A stretch of DNA of 60,378 bases, taken from an uncultured Lachnospiraceae bacterium. GTDB lineage: Bacteria; Bacillota; Clostridia; Lachnospirales; Lachnospiraceae. Each line of letters opens with the position of its first letter. Positions within the stretch are counted from its first letter, which is position 1. Of the stretch, positions 9,682 through 18,117 are shown piece by piece. The notes under the pieces were generated by a model that saw only the letters and a program-made list of their open reading frames with translations, was not told where the DNA came from and did not search any database. Position numbers and translations under genes: made by a program. The DNA lies in NCBI GenBank assembly GCA_910588655.1, contig CAJUPJ010000019.1, positions 1 through 60,378 of the forward strand, written 5' to 3'.

Positions 9682-10050
9682 TTATATGTCTCTTTTAAGC
9701 TTCCCAAGTATCTGTTCAAGTTCTGATATATCTTTATCACTAAGTTCATTCCTAGCTACAAGGGCAGACATCATCATGCTTACACTTCCATTATAAATGC
9801 GGTTTAAAAAACTTCTTGTTTCTTTTTGTGCAACTTCGTCACGCTTTGCATCTGCATAAAAATATTTAGTACGGCCTTCCTCTTCGTAGTGTATAAGATT
9901 TTTTTCTTCCATACGCTTAAGCATCGTTGCGCATGTACTCTTTGCCCATCCTTGTGTTTCATTAAGATGGGTAAAAATATTCATAAGGGTCTGGGGTTCT
10001 TTCTCCCACAGACATTCCAGTACATACCATTCACTTGCTGTCACCTTCAT
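9682..10050 (-). CDS. BlaI/MecI/CopY-family repressor
   Basis: 122-aa winged-helix repressor opening MKVTASEWYVLECLWEKEP, with the recognition-helix region TCATMLKRMEEKNLIHYEEEGR typical of BlaI, then a C-terminal dimerisation helix pair. In this family the receptor protease triggers repressor cleavage and derepression; here the M56 receptor follows in the same operon. The ribosome binding site AAAGGAGGT precedes the start. Two dyad or half-dyad sites with GTCTA/TAGAC arms overlap the promoter just upstream, fitting autoregulation. Confidence 0.88.
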   Translation of the reverse strand: MKVTASEWYVLECLWEKEPQTLMNIFTHLNETQGWAKSTCATMLKRMEEKNLIHYEEEGRTKYFYADAKRDEVAQKETRSFLNRIYNGSVSMMMSALVARNELSDKDISELEQILGKLKRDI

Positions 10051-10083
10051 TAAATGCTTTACCTCCTTTACATATATTATTTG

Positions 10084-10129
10084 GTCTATCTTGTAGACTT
10101 ATAATAGCATATATGGTCTATAACGTCAA
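10084..10129 (-). promoter_or_regulatory. promoter and operator of the BlaI/M56 operon
   Basis: On the minus strand, TTGACG (plus 10124-10129) and TATTAT (plus 10101-10106) are separated by exactly 17 bases. A dyad GTCTA-N5-TAGAC (10084-10098) lies just downstream of the -10, and a related ATAGACC half-site lies in the spacer (plus 10115-10121). The positions fit a repressor blocking RNA polymerase; BlaI binding is inferred. Confidence 0.65.
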
Positions 10130-10148
10130 CCAAAAGTTGTATATAGGA

Positions 10149-10415
10149 TAATTTATAGTTATTTTGTGTTTATAACGGACGCAAGGTTTCTAAGTGTTCC
10201 GCTAAATTATTACACGACAGGGCACGCTTCCGCTACGTTAGCCCACGCAGCGGCACATAAAGCCCATATATCCCCCAAAAACCTCCTAGGATATATGGGC
10301 TCAAATGCCGGCGGTGCTAAAGTGCCCCTGTCATGTAATAATATTAGCTAGAACACTTAGAAACCTGCTGTTCACAGAAGAATTACACAAACACTTTGAT
10401 ATTATAACTGTAAAT
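10149..10415. repeat. palindromic intergenic element, copy A (TIR plus nested-hairpin core)
   Basis: About 265 bp. The left end, ATAATTTATAGTTATTTT (from ~10149), is an imperfect inverse of the right end, which ends ATAACTGTAAAT at 10404-10415. Inside lies a core (about 10205-10352): an outer stem TTACACGACAGGG / CCCTGTCATGTAA, conserved single strands with GCACGCTTCCGCTACGTTAG and ATGCCGGCGGTGCTAAAGTG, and an inner stem AGCCCATATATCC / GGATATATGGGCT. The same architecture recurs at 41726-42014 and, reversed, at 53040-53336. It has no convincing coding content and no transposase. Confidence 0.8.
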
Positions 10416-10424
10416 TATGCTGTG

Positions 10425-10533
10425 GGGAAAATGATTTAGACGTACGGAAGCCAATGAAAATATCCTTGTTATACAAATTTATATAACAATTACTAATCCA
10501 CTGTATAATAAATGGCTAGCAAAATCATCTTCC
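10425..10533. repeat. second short repeat family (R2), copy 1
   Basis: The ends GGAAAATGATTT (left) and AAAATCATCTTCC (right) form a rough terminal inverted repeat. The interior motifs ATGATTTAGACGTACGGAAG (10430-10449) and TAATAAATGGCTAGCA recur inverted near 42023-42195. It is sandwiched between two copies of the larger element. Confidence 0.5.
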
Positions 10534-10540
10534 ACCCCCA

Positions 10541-10688
10541 TTTACAGTTATCTTATTATTTTGTTGTTTTTTATGAAATTTTGATGACAGGTTTCGCGTG
10601 CCGTGATGCCAGTAATATTGCTGGCTCTGGCACAGAAACCGTCCGTCCACCAATCAACACAAAAACACCAATAAAAGATAACTGTAAA
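10541..10688. repeat. palindromic intergenic element, copy A' (148 bp, no core)
   Basis: Exact 14-bp terminal inverted repeat: TTTACAGTTATCTT (10541-10554) against AAGATAACTGTAAA (10675-10688). It carries the family subterminal motif (GAAACCGTCCGT near 10635-10645) but not the ~150 bp core. Its right end directly abuts, and by the extended repeat overlaps, the stop codon of the flavodoxin gene. Confidence 0.8.
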
Positions 10689-11213
10689 TTATAATATTGA
10701 TATTAACGGTTTTATGTATTCTGGTGATGAGATATCATAAGATGCTTTAATTGCATTTTCAAATTCAATTTCAAATGGTGTTTTATTCTTTTTATTTTTT
10801 ATCATAAGTGCTGCAACTTTCATCATAAATTTATCTGGCATAGACATTCTCTCATAACATAAACCGCCAGGCATATAAAAATGTGGTATTTTTAATATTT
10901 CTTCTGATGTAAGGTTCTGCTTCCAGAATGTTTCTATTGTGTCTTTGGAACTGGCAGGCATTGCTCCTGTTACAAATAATATTAATTTAACAGATGGATT
11001 CTGGCTGGTAATTTTCCTTATTTTTTTATAACCATCAATCATGCCCGCATGTGCGCGGCTTCCAAAAACTACAGTATCATATCCTGCTATTAATTCTGGT
11101 GCTGCTTTTTTATATGCAGCTAATGTACAGTCAATTTTGCTGGCTATTAATTTTGCATATCTTTCCGTAAATCCTGTACTGCTTTTATATATAATTAAAA
11201 TTTTATTATTCAT
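10689..11213 (-). CDS. flavodoxin-domain protein
   Basis: 174-aa FMN-binding flavodoxin-fold protein. The N-terminal ILIIYKSSTGFTERYA (residues 4-19) is the phosphate-binding loop (T/S-x-T-G-x-T); TVVFGSRAHAGMIDG near residue 47 supplies the second loop, and the middle continues FVTGAMPA. Relatives are HemG/menaquinone-dependent protoporphyrinogen-oxidase-like flavodoxins, but nothing here proves that activity. It overlaps the upstream tetR by 8 bases (translational coupling), so it is the likely target and partner of that regulator. Its TAA stop lies within the extended terminal repeat of copy A', so the present C-terminus may have been set by that insertion. Confidence 0.85.
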   Translation of the reverse strand: MNNKILIIYKSSTGFTERYAKLIASKIDCTLAAYKKAAPELIAGYDTVVFGSRAHAGMIDGYKKIRKITSQNPSVKLILFVTGAMPASSKDTIETFWKQNLTSEEILKIPHFYMPGGLCYERMSMPDKFMMKVAALMIKNKKNKTPFEIEFENAIKASYDISSPEYIKPLISIL

Positions 11214-11787
11214 TATGGTTATCCTCCTTGCTGTCTAAAGCCTGTTTTAAAAATGCATTATATGCTGTTTCTTGTTGTGAAAGTATTTCACCAGCAGGAA
11301 TTCCTGGCTTGGTAATAGAAAGTATTGTTCCAATCCCAATAGTATAAATTAACATATTTATATGAAGTTGTTTTGCCTGCCCTGTACTTATACCCAGTTC
11401 TTCTGCAATATAACTGGCAGTCTGGGGACTGGCTTCTGACTGGTATAAATCATTAAGTGAAGAAATATTCTCCCTTTGTTTTAATACAAATATTTTAAAA
11501 ATATTCGGCTCTTCCCTTGCAAGCTTTATATATGCCTGTCCTGTGCTCTGGAATAGATTTTTCTTATCAATATTTGCAGAAATATATTTCTTTACAAATT
11601 CATCAGCCTTTGCTGTTACATCCTGCTGAAGTCCGGCCATATTGTTACAATAAGTATAAACCGGCTGTACAGAACAGCTTAGTTTATTTGCAATATTCTT
11701 AACCATCACCTTTTCCATACCACCATATCTTGCTAACTCAAAAGCAGCATTTACTACCATTTCTTTTGTTATTTTTTGTTTTGGCAT
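11206..11787 (-). CDS. TetR-family transcriptional regulator
   Basis: 193 aa. The N-terminal helix-turn-helix spans roughly residues 8-50 (VNAAFELARYGGMEKVMVKNIA, then the SCSVQPVYTYCNNM recognition helix); the rest is an all-helical ligand domain. It is the first gene of a two-gene operon with the overlapping flavodoxin gene. A long perfect inverted repeat immediately upstream (11801-11841) is the obvious autoregulatory operator. Ligand unknown; pairing with a flavodoxin suggests a redox-active or quinone-like compound, which is inference only. Confidence 0.87.
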   Translation of the reverse strand: MPKQKITKEMVVNAAFELARYGGMEKVMVKNIANKLSCSVQPVYTYCNNMAGLQQDVTAKADEFVKKYISANIDKKNLFQSTGQAYIKLAREEPNIFKIFVLKQRENISSLNDLYQSEASPQTASYIAEELGISTGQAKQLHINMLIYTIGIGTILSITKPGIPAGEILSQQETAYNAFLKQALDSKEDNHNE

Positions 11788-11800
11788 TGTCTTTCCTCCA

Positions 11801-11841
11801 TATAATCAAGTTATATAAATCAGTTATATAACTTGATTATA
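11801..11841. promoter_or_regulatory. 18-bp perfect inverted repeat, TetR operator candidate
   Basis: TATAATCAAGTTATATAA (11801-11818) is the exact inverse of TTATATAACTTGATTATA (11824-11841), with a 5-base centre. It lies 14 bases upstream of the tetR start codon, overlapping the likely promoter and leader. Each arm is itself near-palindromic (TATAA-N5-TTATA), so two dimers could bind. Confidence 0.75.
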
Positions 11842-12016
11842 TTACTTTTTTTCAGTATGTCAATTTTGTTTTTATTTATTTTTAAGTAATTATATGGTAA
11901 TGTTATATAAGGCAAAAGACAATTACTGGCAGTATTCATATCCTGGTTATGGATTTTTTTATTAATTGTGCAGAAAATACTATATAAGGTTTCTTTATGA
12001 ATGGAGGATAATTGCA

Positions 12017-13960
12017 ATGAAAGATGGTTTTATTAAAGTTGCTGCTGTTACACCAGATATACGTGTAGGCGACACAAAATTTAATACAAAAAGTATTATA
12101 AAAAATATTATGGCAGTTTATGAAAAGGGAGTTAAACTTGCAGTTTTTCCAGAATTATGTATAACAGGATATACATGTGGCGACCTGTTCCAGCAGGACA
12201 CCCTGTTACAAGGCGCACTTGACGGGCTTGCAGAAATCTGCAGTTTCTCAGGCAGTAATAATATTGACATGGTAATTGTTGCCGGGCTTCCTGTTATGCA
12301 TAACAGCAGGCTTTATAATACTGCTGCCGTTATCCATAATGGTTCTTTGCTTGGCATAGTGCCTAAACAGAATATACCAAATTATTCTGAATTTTATGAA
12401 GCAAGGCATTTTTCCCCTGCCCCCTCAAAGACAGAAGTTATTCATATTCCTGGCTGTGATGCATATTGTGATGGTGTAGTTTTTGGTTCTAAGCTTTTAT
12501 TTAAGGCATTAAATATGCCTGGTTTTGTACTTGGCATTGATATATGTGAAGATTTATGGATGCCTGTGCCACCATCCTGTTACCATGCAATGGCATCTGC
12601 TACTGTTATTGCAAACCTGTCTGCAAGTGATGAAACAACAGGTAAAAACATTTACCGCAGGGAACTTGCGGGCAGCCAGTCTGCAAGGCTTGTCTGTGCC
12701 TATATTTACGCAGATGCAGGTGAAGGCGAGTCCTCTACTGACCTTGTTTTCTCTGGACACAATATTATTGCAGAAAATGGAAATATACTTGCAGAAACAG
12801 AACGTTTCAAAAACCAGGCTGCTATTACTGAAATTGACCTTGGAAGGCTTGCCAGCGAAAGAAGGCGTATGACAACATTTGATATTAAATCACCTTATGA
12901 AGCAGGTTATACAGTTACAAGTTTTAAATTCTGCAATGTATCTGAAACTGTCCTTACAAGGAAATATCCACGCACGCCATTTGTACCTGGCAGCCAGTCC
13001 GATATGGAACAGCGCTGTAATGAAATCTTAAATATACAGGCAATGGGGCTTAAGAAAAGGCTTGCACATACAAATTGCCAGAGCGCAGTTGTTGGCATAT
13101 CCGGCGGGCTTGATTCTACACTTGCACTTCTTGTAACTGTAAAGTCATTTGACATGCTCGGGCTTGGCAGAAGCGGCATACAGGCTGTTACTATGCCTTG
13201 TTTTGGAACAACTGGAAGAACCTATAATAATTCATGCAGCCTTGCAAAAAAACTTGGCGTAACATTAAAAGAAGTACCCGTACATGAAGCTGTAAACCTG
13301 CATTTCAGGGATATAGGGCACGATGCAAGTGTACATGATGTAACTTATGAAAATGCACAGGCAAGACAGCGTACTTTAATCCTTATGGACATTGCGAACC
13401 AGTCTGGCGGCATGGTTGTAGGAACTGGTGATATGTCTGAGCTTGCACTGGGATGGGCAACTTATAATGGCGACCATATGTCAATGTATGGTGTAAACTC
13501 TTCTGTCCCTAAGACACTTGTAAGATACCTTGTACTTTATTATGCAGAAACATGTAATGATACTGAATTAAAAAATATACTTATGGATGTACTTGATACA
13601 CCTGTAAGCCCAGAGCTGCTTCCACCAGAAGATGGCAAAATATCACAGAAGACAGAAGACCTTGTAGGTCCTTATGAACTGCATGACTTTTTCCTGTATT
13701 ATATGATGCGTTTTGGATATACCCCATCTAAAATATACAGGCTTGCAAAATATACATTTGATGGTTCATACAGTGATGACACAATATATAAATGGATGTG
13801 TACATTTTACCGCAGGTTTTTTTCACAGCAGTTTAAACGTTCATGTGTACCTGATGGCCCGAAAGTGGGAAGTGTTGCACTTTCCCCACGTGGTGACTGG
13901 AGGATGCCAAGTGATGCATGTGTAAATATATGGCTGGATGATTTGGAAAGATTAAAGTAA
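12017..13960 (+). CDS. nadE: glutamine-dependent NAD(+) synthetase
   Basis: Cytosolic final enzyme of NAD synthesis, amidating deamido-NAD with glutamine; 647 aa, the usual two-domain length. The N-terminal nitrilase-like glutaminase domain shows the triad glutamate in VFPELCITGY, lysine in VPKQNIPNYSEF and cysteine in GIDICEDLW. The C-terminal synthetase has the PP-loop VGISGGLDSTLALLV near residue 365 and TGDMSELALGW near 485. A frame is open from 11966, but GGAGG at 12003-12007 fixes the start at 12017. Monocistronic by context. Confidence 0.95.
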   Translation: MKDGFIKVAAVTPDIRVGDTKFNTKSIIKNIMAVYEKGVKLAVFPELCITGYTCGDLFQQDTLLQGALDGLAEICSFSGSNNIDMVIVAGLPVMHNSRLYNTAAVIHNGSLLGIVPKQNIPNYSEFYEARHFSPAPSKTEVIHIPGCDAYCDGVVFGSKLLFKALNMPGFVLGIDICEDLWMPVPPSCYHAMASATVIANLSASDETTGKNIYRRELAGSQSARLVCAYIYADAGEGESSTDLVFSGHNIIAENGNILAETERFKNQAAITEIDLGRLASERRRMTTFDIKSPYEAGYTVTSFKFCNVSETVLTRKYPRTPFVPGSQSDMEQRCNEILNIQAMGLKKRLAHTNCQSAVVGISGGLDSTLALLVTVKSFDMLGLGRSGIQAVTMPCFGTTGRTYNNSCSLAKKLGVTLKEVPVHEAVNLHFRDIGHDASVHDVTYENAQARQRTLILMDIANQSGGMVVGTGDMSELALGWATYNGDHMSMYGVNSSVPKTLVRYLVLYYAETCNDTELKNILMDVLDTPVSPELLPPEDGKISQKTEDLVGPYELHDFFLYYMMRFGYTPSKIYRLAKYTFDGSYSDDTIYKWMCTFYRRFFSQQFKRSCVPDGPKVGSVALSPRGDWRMPSDACVNIWLDDLERLK

Positions 13961-14020
13961 ATACTGCTGCCATTTTACCCAAAATGCATATTTTTTATTG
14001 TTTGTAATCTGGAGGGCAGT

Positions 14021-16135
14021 ATGGATTTATTATACAGGCTGTTTTATACAGCTTTTTCAATGGGAATTATAACAACTGTTATGATGCCGGTTATTTTACT
14101 TTTGCGGCTTATGTTATCCAAAGCACCTAAAAAATATATTGTTTTTTTATGGATTTTATATTTTTTACGCGGAATATGCCCAGTATCACTTTCAAGCCCT
14201 CTTTGCCTGGTTAGCAAATGGAACAGGGAATTCCACATGGCACTTGCACAGCTTGGGCTTGAAATCAAAGATAATTCAGGAATAATGAAAGGATGGCGCA
14301 GTGTATTTATTAATGATATCCAGGCAGGCAGAAGCTATATAGCATGTACAATAATATGGTGTGCCGGTGTGGCAGTTATTTTAATATTTACACTGGTGCG
14401 CCAGTCTGGCAACAGGTCATGGCTTAAAAATTCCAGTCCAATATATGGAAGGGTATACCAGTCTGGAATGGTGGACAGCCCTGTTATTTCTGGGATAATT
14501 TTTATAAAGATGTATCTTCCAATGGAAATGCGTGTAAATGATATAAAATATCTTTTACAGCATTTTGAAGCACATAATAAAAACAAAGACGGGATTATAA
14601 GGTTTTTTGCATTTATTGTACTTGCTGTACAGTGGTTTAACCCATTAATGTGGCTTGCATATTATTTATTAAATATAGATATTGAAATTGCAGCAGATGA
14701 AACTGTTGCAAAGAATGGTGGCGCAAGCTCCGCAAACGGGCTGGCACAAGAATTATTAAATATAAAAGAATGTTCTTATAAAGGCAGGCAGACATTATTA
14801 TTTTTCAATGAAAAATATACCCAGAAGCGGGCATACCATCTTATTTATATGCCGGAAAGCCAGCGCCAGTATGCAAAGCTTGCATTTATTGTTTTATTAC
14901 TTTGCTTTTTATGGGCATTTTTATTAAGGCCATTGCAGATATTGTGGAATGGTGGTACATGGGGAATTGGAAATACAGATAAAGATACAAAAGATGATGA
15001 AAATCTTTTTAGCGACAGGGAAGAAATAGTAGTGGCAAGTGTAAATACTGTTTCACCAAGCGGCCTTGACAGGAATATAGAGCTTGTAATGACATCGGGA
15101 AATTATGAAAAAGGTAAAGGCTATACAGGCAGTTTTATATTAAAACTTAATGATCTGTTTAATGCAGAACTTGACCAGGCAGATATAAATTATATATTTA
15201 GCAATGTACCAGCAGGCAGTCTTTTCTTTGAAGAAGGAACAGAACTTTATGTATATGATTACAATGCTGATGGTACAAATGAACTTGTAACCGGCCAGGA
15301 AATAGATGTAGACGGAAGCAGGTTTAAAGAAATTACCGGAGTGCGCAAAAGAAAAAATTCTGTTTTAAAAGAATATTATATATGGAATATTGGTGAAATA
15401 TCACTTGATAAAGTTTCAGATGCAATTTATGATACCTCCCATAAAGAAGCAGCATCATGCAAGTTTAATATACCAGCAGATACAACAAAAGTAATTACAG
15501 TAAAACACTCTAAAAAGAATATTTACTATGTATGGAATACAGAAGAAGAAAAATACCAGCAACAGAAATTAACTAAAACAGACCTTAAAAAATATAAAAC
15601 CGGTTATACTGGTGTAGAAAGCACAGAAGGAGAGAAAAATACACACCCATTGCAAAGCGGTAATACTACTTATGTAGAAATACAGACACAGAAGGATGCA
15701 ACTGGCAATGAAATTATTAAACAGATTATATTAAACCCTGGAACTTCACCTAAAAAAATGCCACTTAAAGAAGGCTATTTCTGTGATATACAATGGGTGG
15801 CACAAAATGACAAAAGATATGCCATGCTTATTTATAATGGGTTATGGGCAAGAACCTTTACAATATATGATTTGGACAGGCAGTCGGAATATTACGCACA
15901 TGAAGACGGAAACGGTGTTATTGCCTCAATATTTAAAAACTATAATAATACTGGTGTTGAGTTTTATGAAGACAGCCCTGTTATTTATAAACTTATGGAC
16001 AAAGACGGTGATAACCTTAAGATAGGATTTGCAATAAGTACAAAAGATAATACTTCCATTAATGGTGAATATACTTATAATACAATATCAAAAGGCATAA
16101 CTGGCTTTAGCTATTCCCAGAATTCAAACCAGTAA
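14021..16135 (+). CDS. M56-family BlaR1-like membrane protein with scrambled zinc motif
   Basis: 704 aa. N-terminal membrane helices (about 5-35, 42-60 and 108-126), an M56-like region, and a further helix (~288-305) lead to a ~400-residue extracytoplasmic part with a DYNADGTNE calcium-loop-like motif, also seen in the 926-aa receptor at 6.9-9.7 kb. In active relatives the motif is HExxH; here residues 181-185 read HFEAH, keeping both histidines but moving the catalytic glutamate one position. The WFNPLMW and IEIAADE elements remain. GGAGGGCAGT precedes the ATG. No BlaI gene is adjacent. It may be a non-proteolytic receptor or a decaying paralogue. Confidence 0.8.
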   Translation: MDLLYRLFYTAFSMGIITTVMMPVILLLRLMLSKAPKKYIVFLWILYFLRGICPVSLSSPLCLVSKWNREFHMALAQLGLEIKDNSGIMKGWRSVFINDIQAGRSYIACTIIWCAGVAVILIFTLVRQSGNRSWLKNSSPIYGRVYQSGMVDSPVISGIIFIKMYLPMEMRVNDIKYLLQHFEAHNKNKDGIIRFFAFIVLAVQWFNPLMWLAYYLLNIDIEIAADETVAKNGGASSANGLAQELLNIKECSYKGRQTLLFFNEKYTQKRAYHLIYMPESQRQYAKLAFIVLLLCFLWAFLLRPLQILWNGGTWGIGNTDKDTKDDENLFSDREEIVVASVNTVSPSGLDRNIELVMTSGNYEKGKGYTGSFILKLNDLFNAELDQADINYIFSNVPAGSLFFEEGTELYVYDYNADGTNELVTGQEIDVDGSRFKEITGVRKRKNSVLKEYYIWNIGEISLDKVSDAIYDTSHKEAASCKFNIPADTTKVITVKHSKKNIYYVWNTEEEKYQQQKLTKTDLKKYKTGYTGVESTEGEKNTHPLQSGNTTYVEIQTQKDATGNEIIKQIILNPGTSPKKMPLKEGYFCDIQWVAQNDKRYAMLIYNGLWARTFTIYDLDRQSEYYAHEDGNGVIASIFKNYNNTGVEFYEDSPVIYKLMDKDGDNLKIGFAISTKDNTSINGEYTYNTISKGITGFSYSQNSNQ

Positions 16136-16142
16136 TACCATG

Positions 16143-16211
16143 AAAATATAAAGGGCGTACACCTTACAAATACCAAAAGGCATATGCAATTGTACTCCCT
16201 TTATATATTTT
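16143..16211. terminator. bidirectional terminator between convergent genes
   Basis: AAAATATAAAGGGCGTAC (16143-16160) pairs with GTACTCCCTTTATATATTTT (16192-16211) with small mismatches. It overlaps the stop codon of the minus-strand DUF402 gene. Confidence 0.6.
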
Positions 16212-16674
16212 CGATATAATCTGTGTATTTCTGGAAATTACCGGAATAAATAGTTTTTAAAAGCAAATCTGCACTACGCATTGCAAATGCTATAGTAGAA
16301 GTTTCAAGTATACCCTTTTCCATCGCATCGGCAAACTCATCCATATCAACTACTTCCACATGCCCATCAGGATATACAAGTATATCCACAAGAAGGTCGT
16401 TAAATGTATATGAATTATCTTCCTCATTATAAGCCGTTTCTATAATGTCACAATACCAGTACACAAACCGTCCTGCTTCATCAAATATTTTGCTTACTTT
16501 TATGCCATCTTTAATAAAATATGCCGAAATACCATTATTAATGTCATGTCTTGGCTTAAGTACATTCCATTTTGTAACTATAATACCATCTTTAAACATT
16601 ATAATATGGTCATCCTTCAGTTCTGTTAATTCCTCTGGTATAAAACGCCTGCGGAATAGTTTTACATCGCCCAT
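16201..16674 (-). CDS. DUF402-domain protein
   Basis: 157 aa, cytoplasmic. The DUF402 fold is recognisable from VYWYCDIIETAY, a DLLVDILVYPDGHVEVVD strand pair with acidic metal-binding residues, and a DEFADAMEKG helix. Characterised relatives hydrolyse nucleoside di/triphosphates (the Bacillus YgaC/Ntdp type); that function is a family-level inference. Single gene, convergent with the M56 gene to its left and divergent from the ribosomal operon to its right. Confidence 0.8.
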   Translation of the reverse strand: MGDVKLFRRRFIPEELTELKDDHIIMFKDGIIVTKWNVLKPRHDINNGISAYFIKDGIKVSKIFDEAGRFVYWYCDIIETAYNEEDNSYTFNDLLVDILVYPDGHVEVVDMDEFADAMEKGILETSTIAFAMRSADLLLKTIYSGNFQKYTDYIENI

Positions 16675-16762
16675 AATCTGTTTTTATTCCTTTCTTTATT
16701 GTAAATTAAAGTGTTGGAATAATTATAATATTGCGGTGGCGTATTGTAAAGAAATATTTTTG

Positions 16763-16860
16763 ATAATTTACAGTTATCTTTTGGTGGTGTTTTTGTGTGG
16801 ATTAACGGACATGGAAACCCGTGTCCGTTAATCCACACAAAACAGGATAACGAAATTATC
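16763..16860. repeat. palindromic intergenic element, copy B (minimal, ~95 bp)
   Basis: The left end GATAATTTACAGTTATCTT is matched by a degenerate right end (AGGATAACGAAATTATC). The interior is one long hairpin, GGATTAACGGACA / TGTCCGTTAATCC, with the core module missing. It ends about 20 bases before the promoter of the ribosomal operon. Confidence 0.7.
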
Positions 16861-16878
16861 CAAAAAGCCAAAAAGCCC

Positions 16879-16908
16879 TTGACTAGCCATCTGTAACTAT
16901 GCTATACT
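16879..16908 (+). promoter_or_regulatory. sigma-A type promoter of rpmG-secE-nusG-rplK-rplA
   Basis: TTGACT (16879-16884), 18-base spacer, TATACT (16903-16908). The predicted transcript would start near 16915, leaving a ~70-base leader before rpmG. Confidence 0.7.
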
Positions 16909-16983
16909 TGTTTGGCGATGTAACAGGTCTTTTTTTTATGTCTGGATTTTATAAAATGTATTTAATTTATGGAGGTGAAATCT

Positions 16984-17133
16984 GTGAGAGTAAAGATTAC
17001 TTTAGCATGTACAGAATGCAAACAGCGTAATTATGATACTACTAAGGAAAAGAGAAATCATCCTGACAGAATGGAAACAAGGAAATACTGCAGGTTCTGT
17101 AGGAAACACACAATACACAAAGAAACAAAATAG
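16984..17133 (+). CDS. rpmG: 50S ribosomal protein L33
   Basis: 49 aa with a GTG start, preceded by GGAGGTG at 16971-16977. The translation opens MRVKITLACTECKQRNY and ends HTIHKETK; two CxxC pairs (CTEC and CRFC) make it the zinc-binding form of L33. It is the first gene of the operon, 93 bases before secE, an order common in Firmicutes. Confidence 0.95.
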   Translation: MRVKITLACTECKQRNYDTTKEKRNHPDRMETRKYCRFCRKHTIHKETK

Positions 17134-17226
17134 TATTAATAGTGTGGAAAGGTGCAGTTTGCACTTTTTAAAGAACCTGGATGATTTAGCTGCTGCTAAT
17201 ATATAGCCGCAGAATGGAGGCTTTTT

Positions 17227-17487
17227 ATGGGAGATTCTGAAAACAAAGAAATAGTTGGACAGGACGAACCAAAGAAAACTGAAAGTGCAGATAGTGGCAC
17301 AAAGAAACAAGGTGGCCGTATCCAGAAACTGAAGGCAGAGTTTGCCAGGATTATCTGGCCAGATAAGAATACAGTCATCAAAGAAACTACAGCAGTAGTT
17401 GTTGTAACGGTTATTTTAGGTGCAATCATTGCCCTGCTTGATTTTATTATTAAGACAGGCCTTGATAAAATTCTTCAGATAGGATAA
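17227..17487 (+). CDS. secE: preprotein translocase subunit SecE
   Basis: 86 aa. A charged N-terminal ~45 residues, then FARIIWPDKNTVIKET (the conserved W-P amphipathic region), then a single membrane helix (about 57-80). Clamp subunit of SecYEG. GGAGG before the ATG. Lies between rpmG and nusG as expected. Confidence 0.95.
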   Translation: MGDSENKEIVGQDEPKKTESADSGTKKQGGRIQKLKAEFARIIWPDKNTVIKETTAVVVVTVILGAIIALLDFIIKTGLDKILQIG

Positions 17488-17498
17488 GGTGATAGACT

Positions 17499-18020
17499 AT
17501 GGCAGATACAGAAGCGCATTGGTATGTTGCTCATACTTATTCAGGATATGAGAATAAGGTTAAAATGGATATTGAAAAGACTATTGAAAACCGCAATCTC
17601 CAGGACCAGATTCTGGAAGTTTCAGTGCCTATGTTAAATATTACAAAAGGTACTGATGGGGAAGAAAAGACTGTACAGCAAAAAATGTTCCCTGCTTATG
17701 TTCTTATTAAAATGATTATGAATGACGATACATGGTATGTTGTCCGTAATACACGCGGGGTTACAGGCTTTGTAGGGCCAGGTTCTAAACCTGTTCCTCT
17801 TACAGAGGCAGATATTGCAAGCATGGGTCTTAAAGTAGATGCCCCTAATGCCCCATATAGCATTGGCGATTCTGTAGTTGTTAAGTCTGGTGTCTGGGAG
17901 AATACGACAGGTATTGTCCGTCAGATTGACCATAAGAATAGTACGGTTACAATTAATATAGATATGTTTGGCCGTGAAACACCAGTAGAAATAAGTTTCA
18001 ATGACATTGAAGCTGTATAA
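17499..18020 (+). CDS. nusG: transcription termination/antitermination protein NusG
   Basis: 173 aa. The N-terminal NGN domain opens with WYVAHTYSGYENKV and contains MFPAYVLIKM and TRGVTGFVG; the C-terminal KOW domain begins around residue 125 with GDSVVVKSGVWENTTG. Binds RNA polymerase and couples it to Rho or the ribosome. 11 bases after secE, in the same operon. Confidence 0.96.
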   Translation: MADTEAHWYVAHTYSGYENKVKMDIEKTIENRNLQDQILEVSVPMLNITKGTDGEEKTVQQKMFPAYVLIKMIMNDDTWYVVRNTRGVTGFVGPGSKPVPLTEADIASMGLKVDAPNAPYSIGDSVVVKSGVWENTTGIVRQIDHKNSTVTINIDMFGRETPVEISFNDIEAV

Positions 18021-18117
18021 GATTACCAGTTTTATTTGGTTTAAACCAGGGCAGTTTATAGAAGCTGCCAGTGGATTTTGCGTATAGACGCAATATTTAT
18101 ATAGGAGGTACTTTAAA

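Noticed and set aside
10166..10351. 61-codon open frame inside repeat copy A
   Set aside because: Not preserved in copies D or F, no ribosome binding site, and it runs through stem sequences; structure explains the conservation better than coding.
11820..12017. 65-codon minus-strand frame between tetR and nadE
   Set aside because: Overlaps the TetR operator and nadE leader, no ribosome binding site, and AT-rich composition explains the opening.
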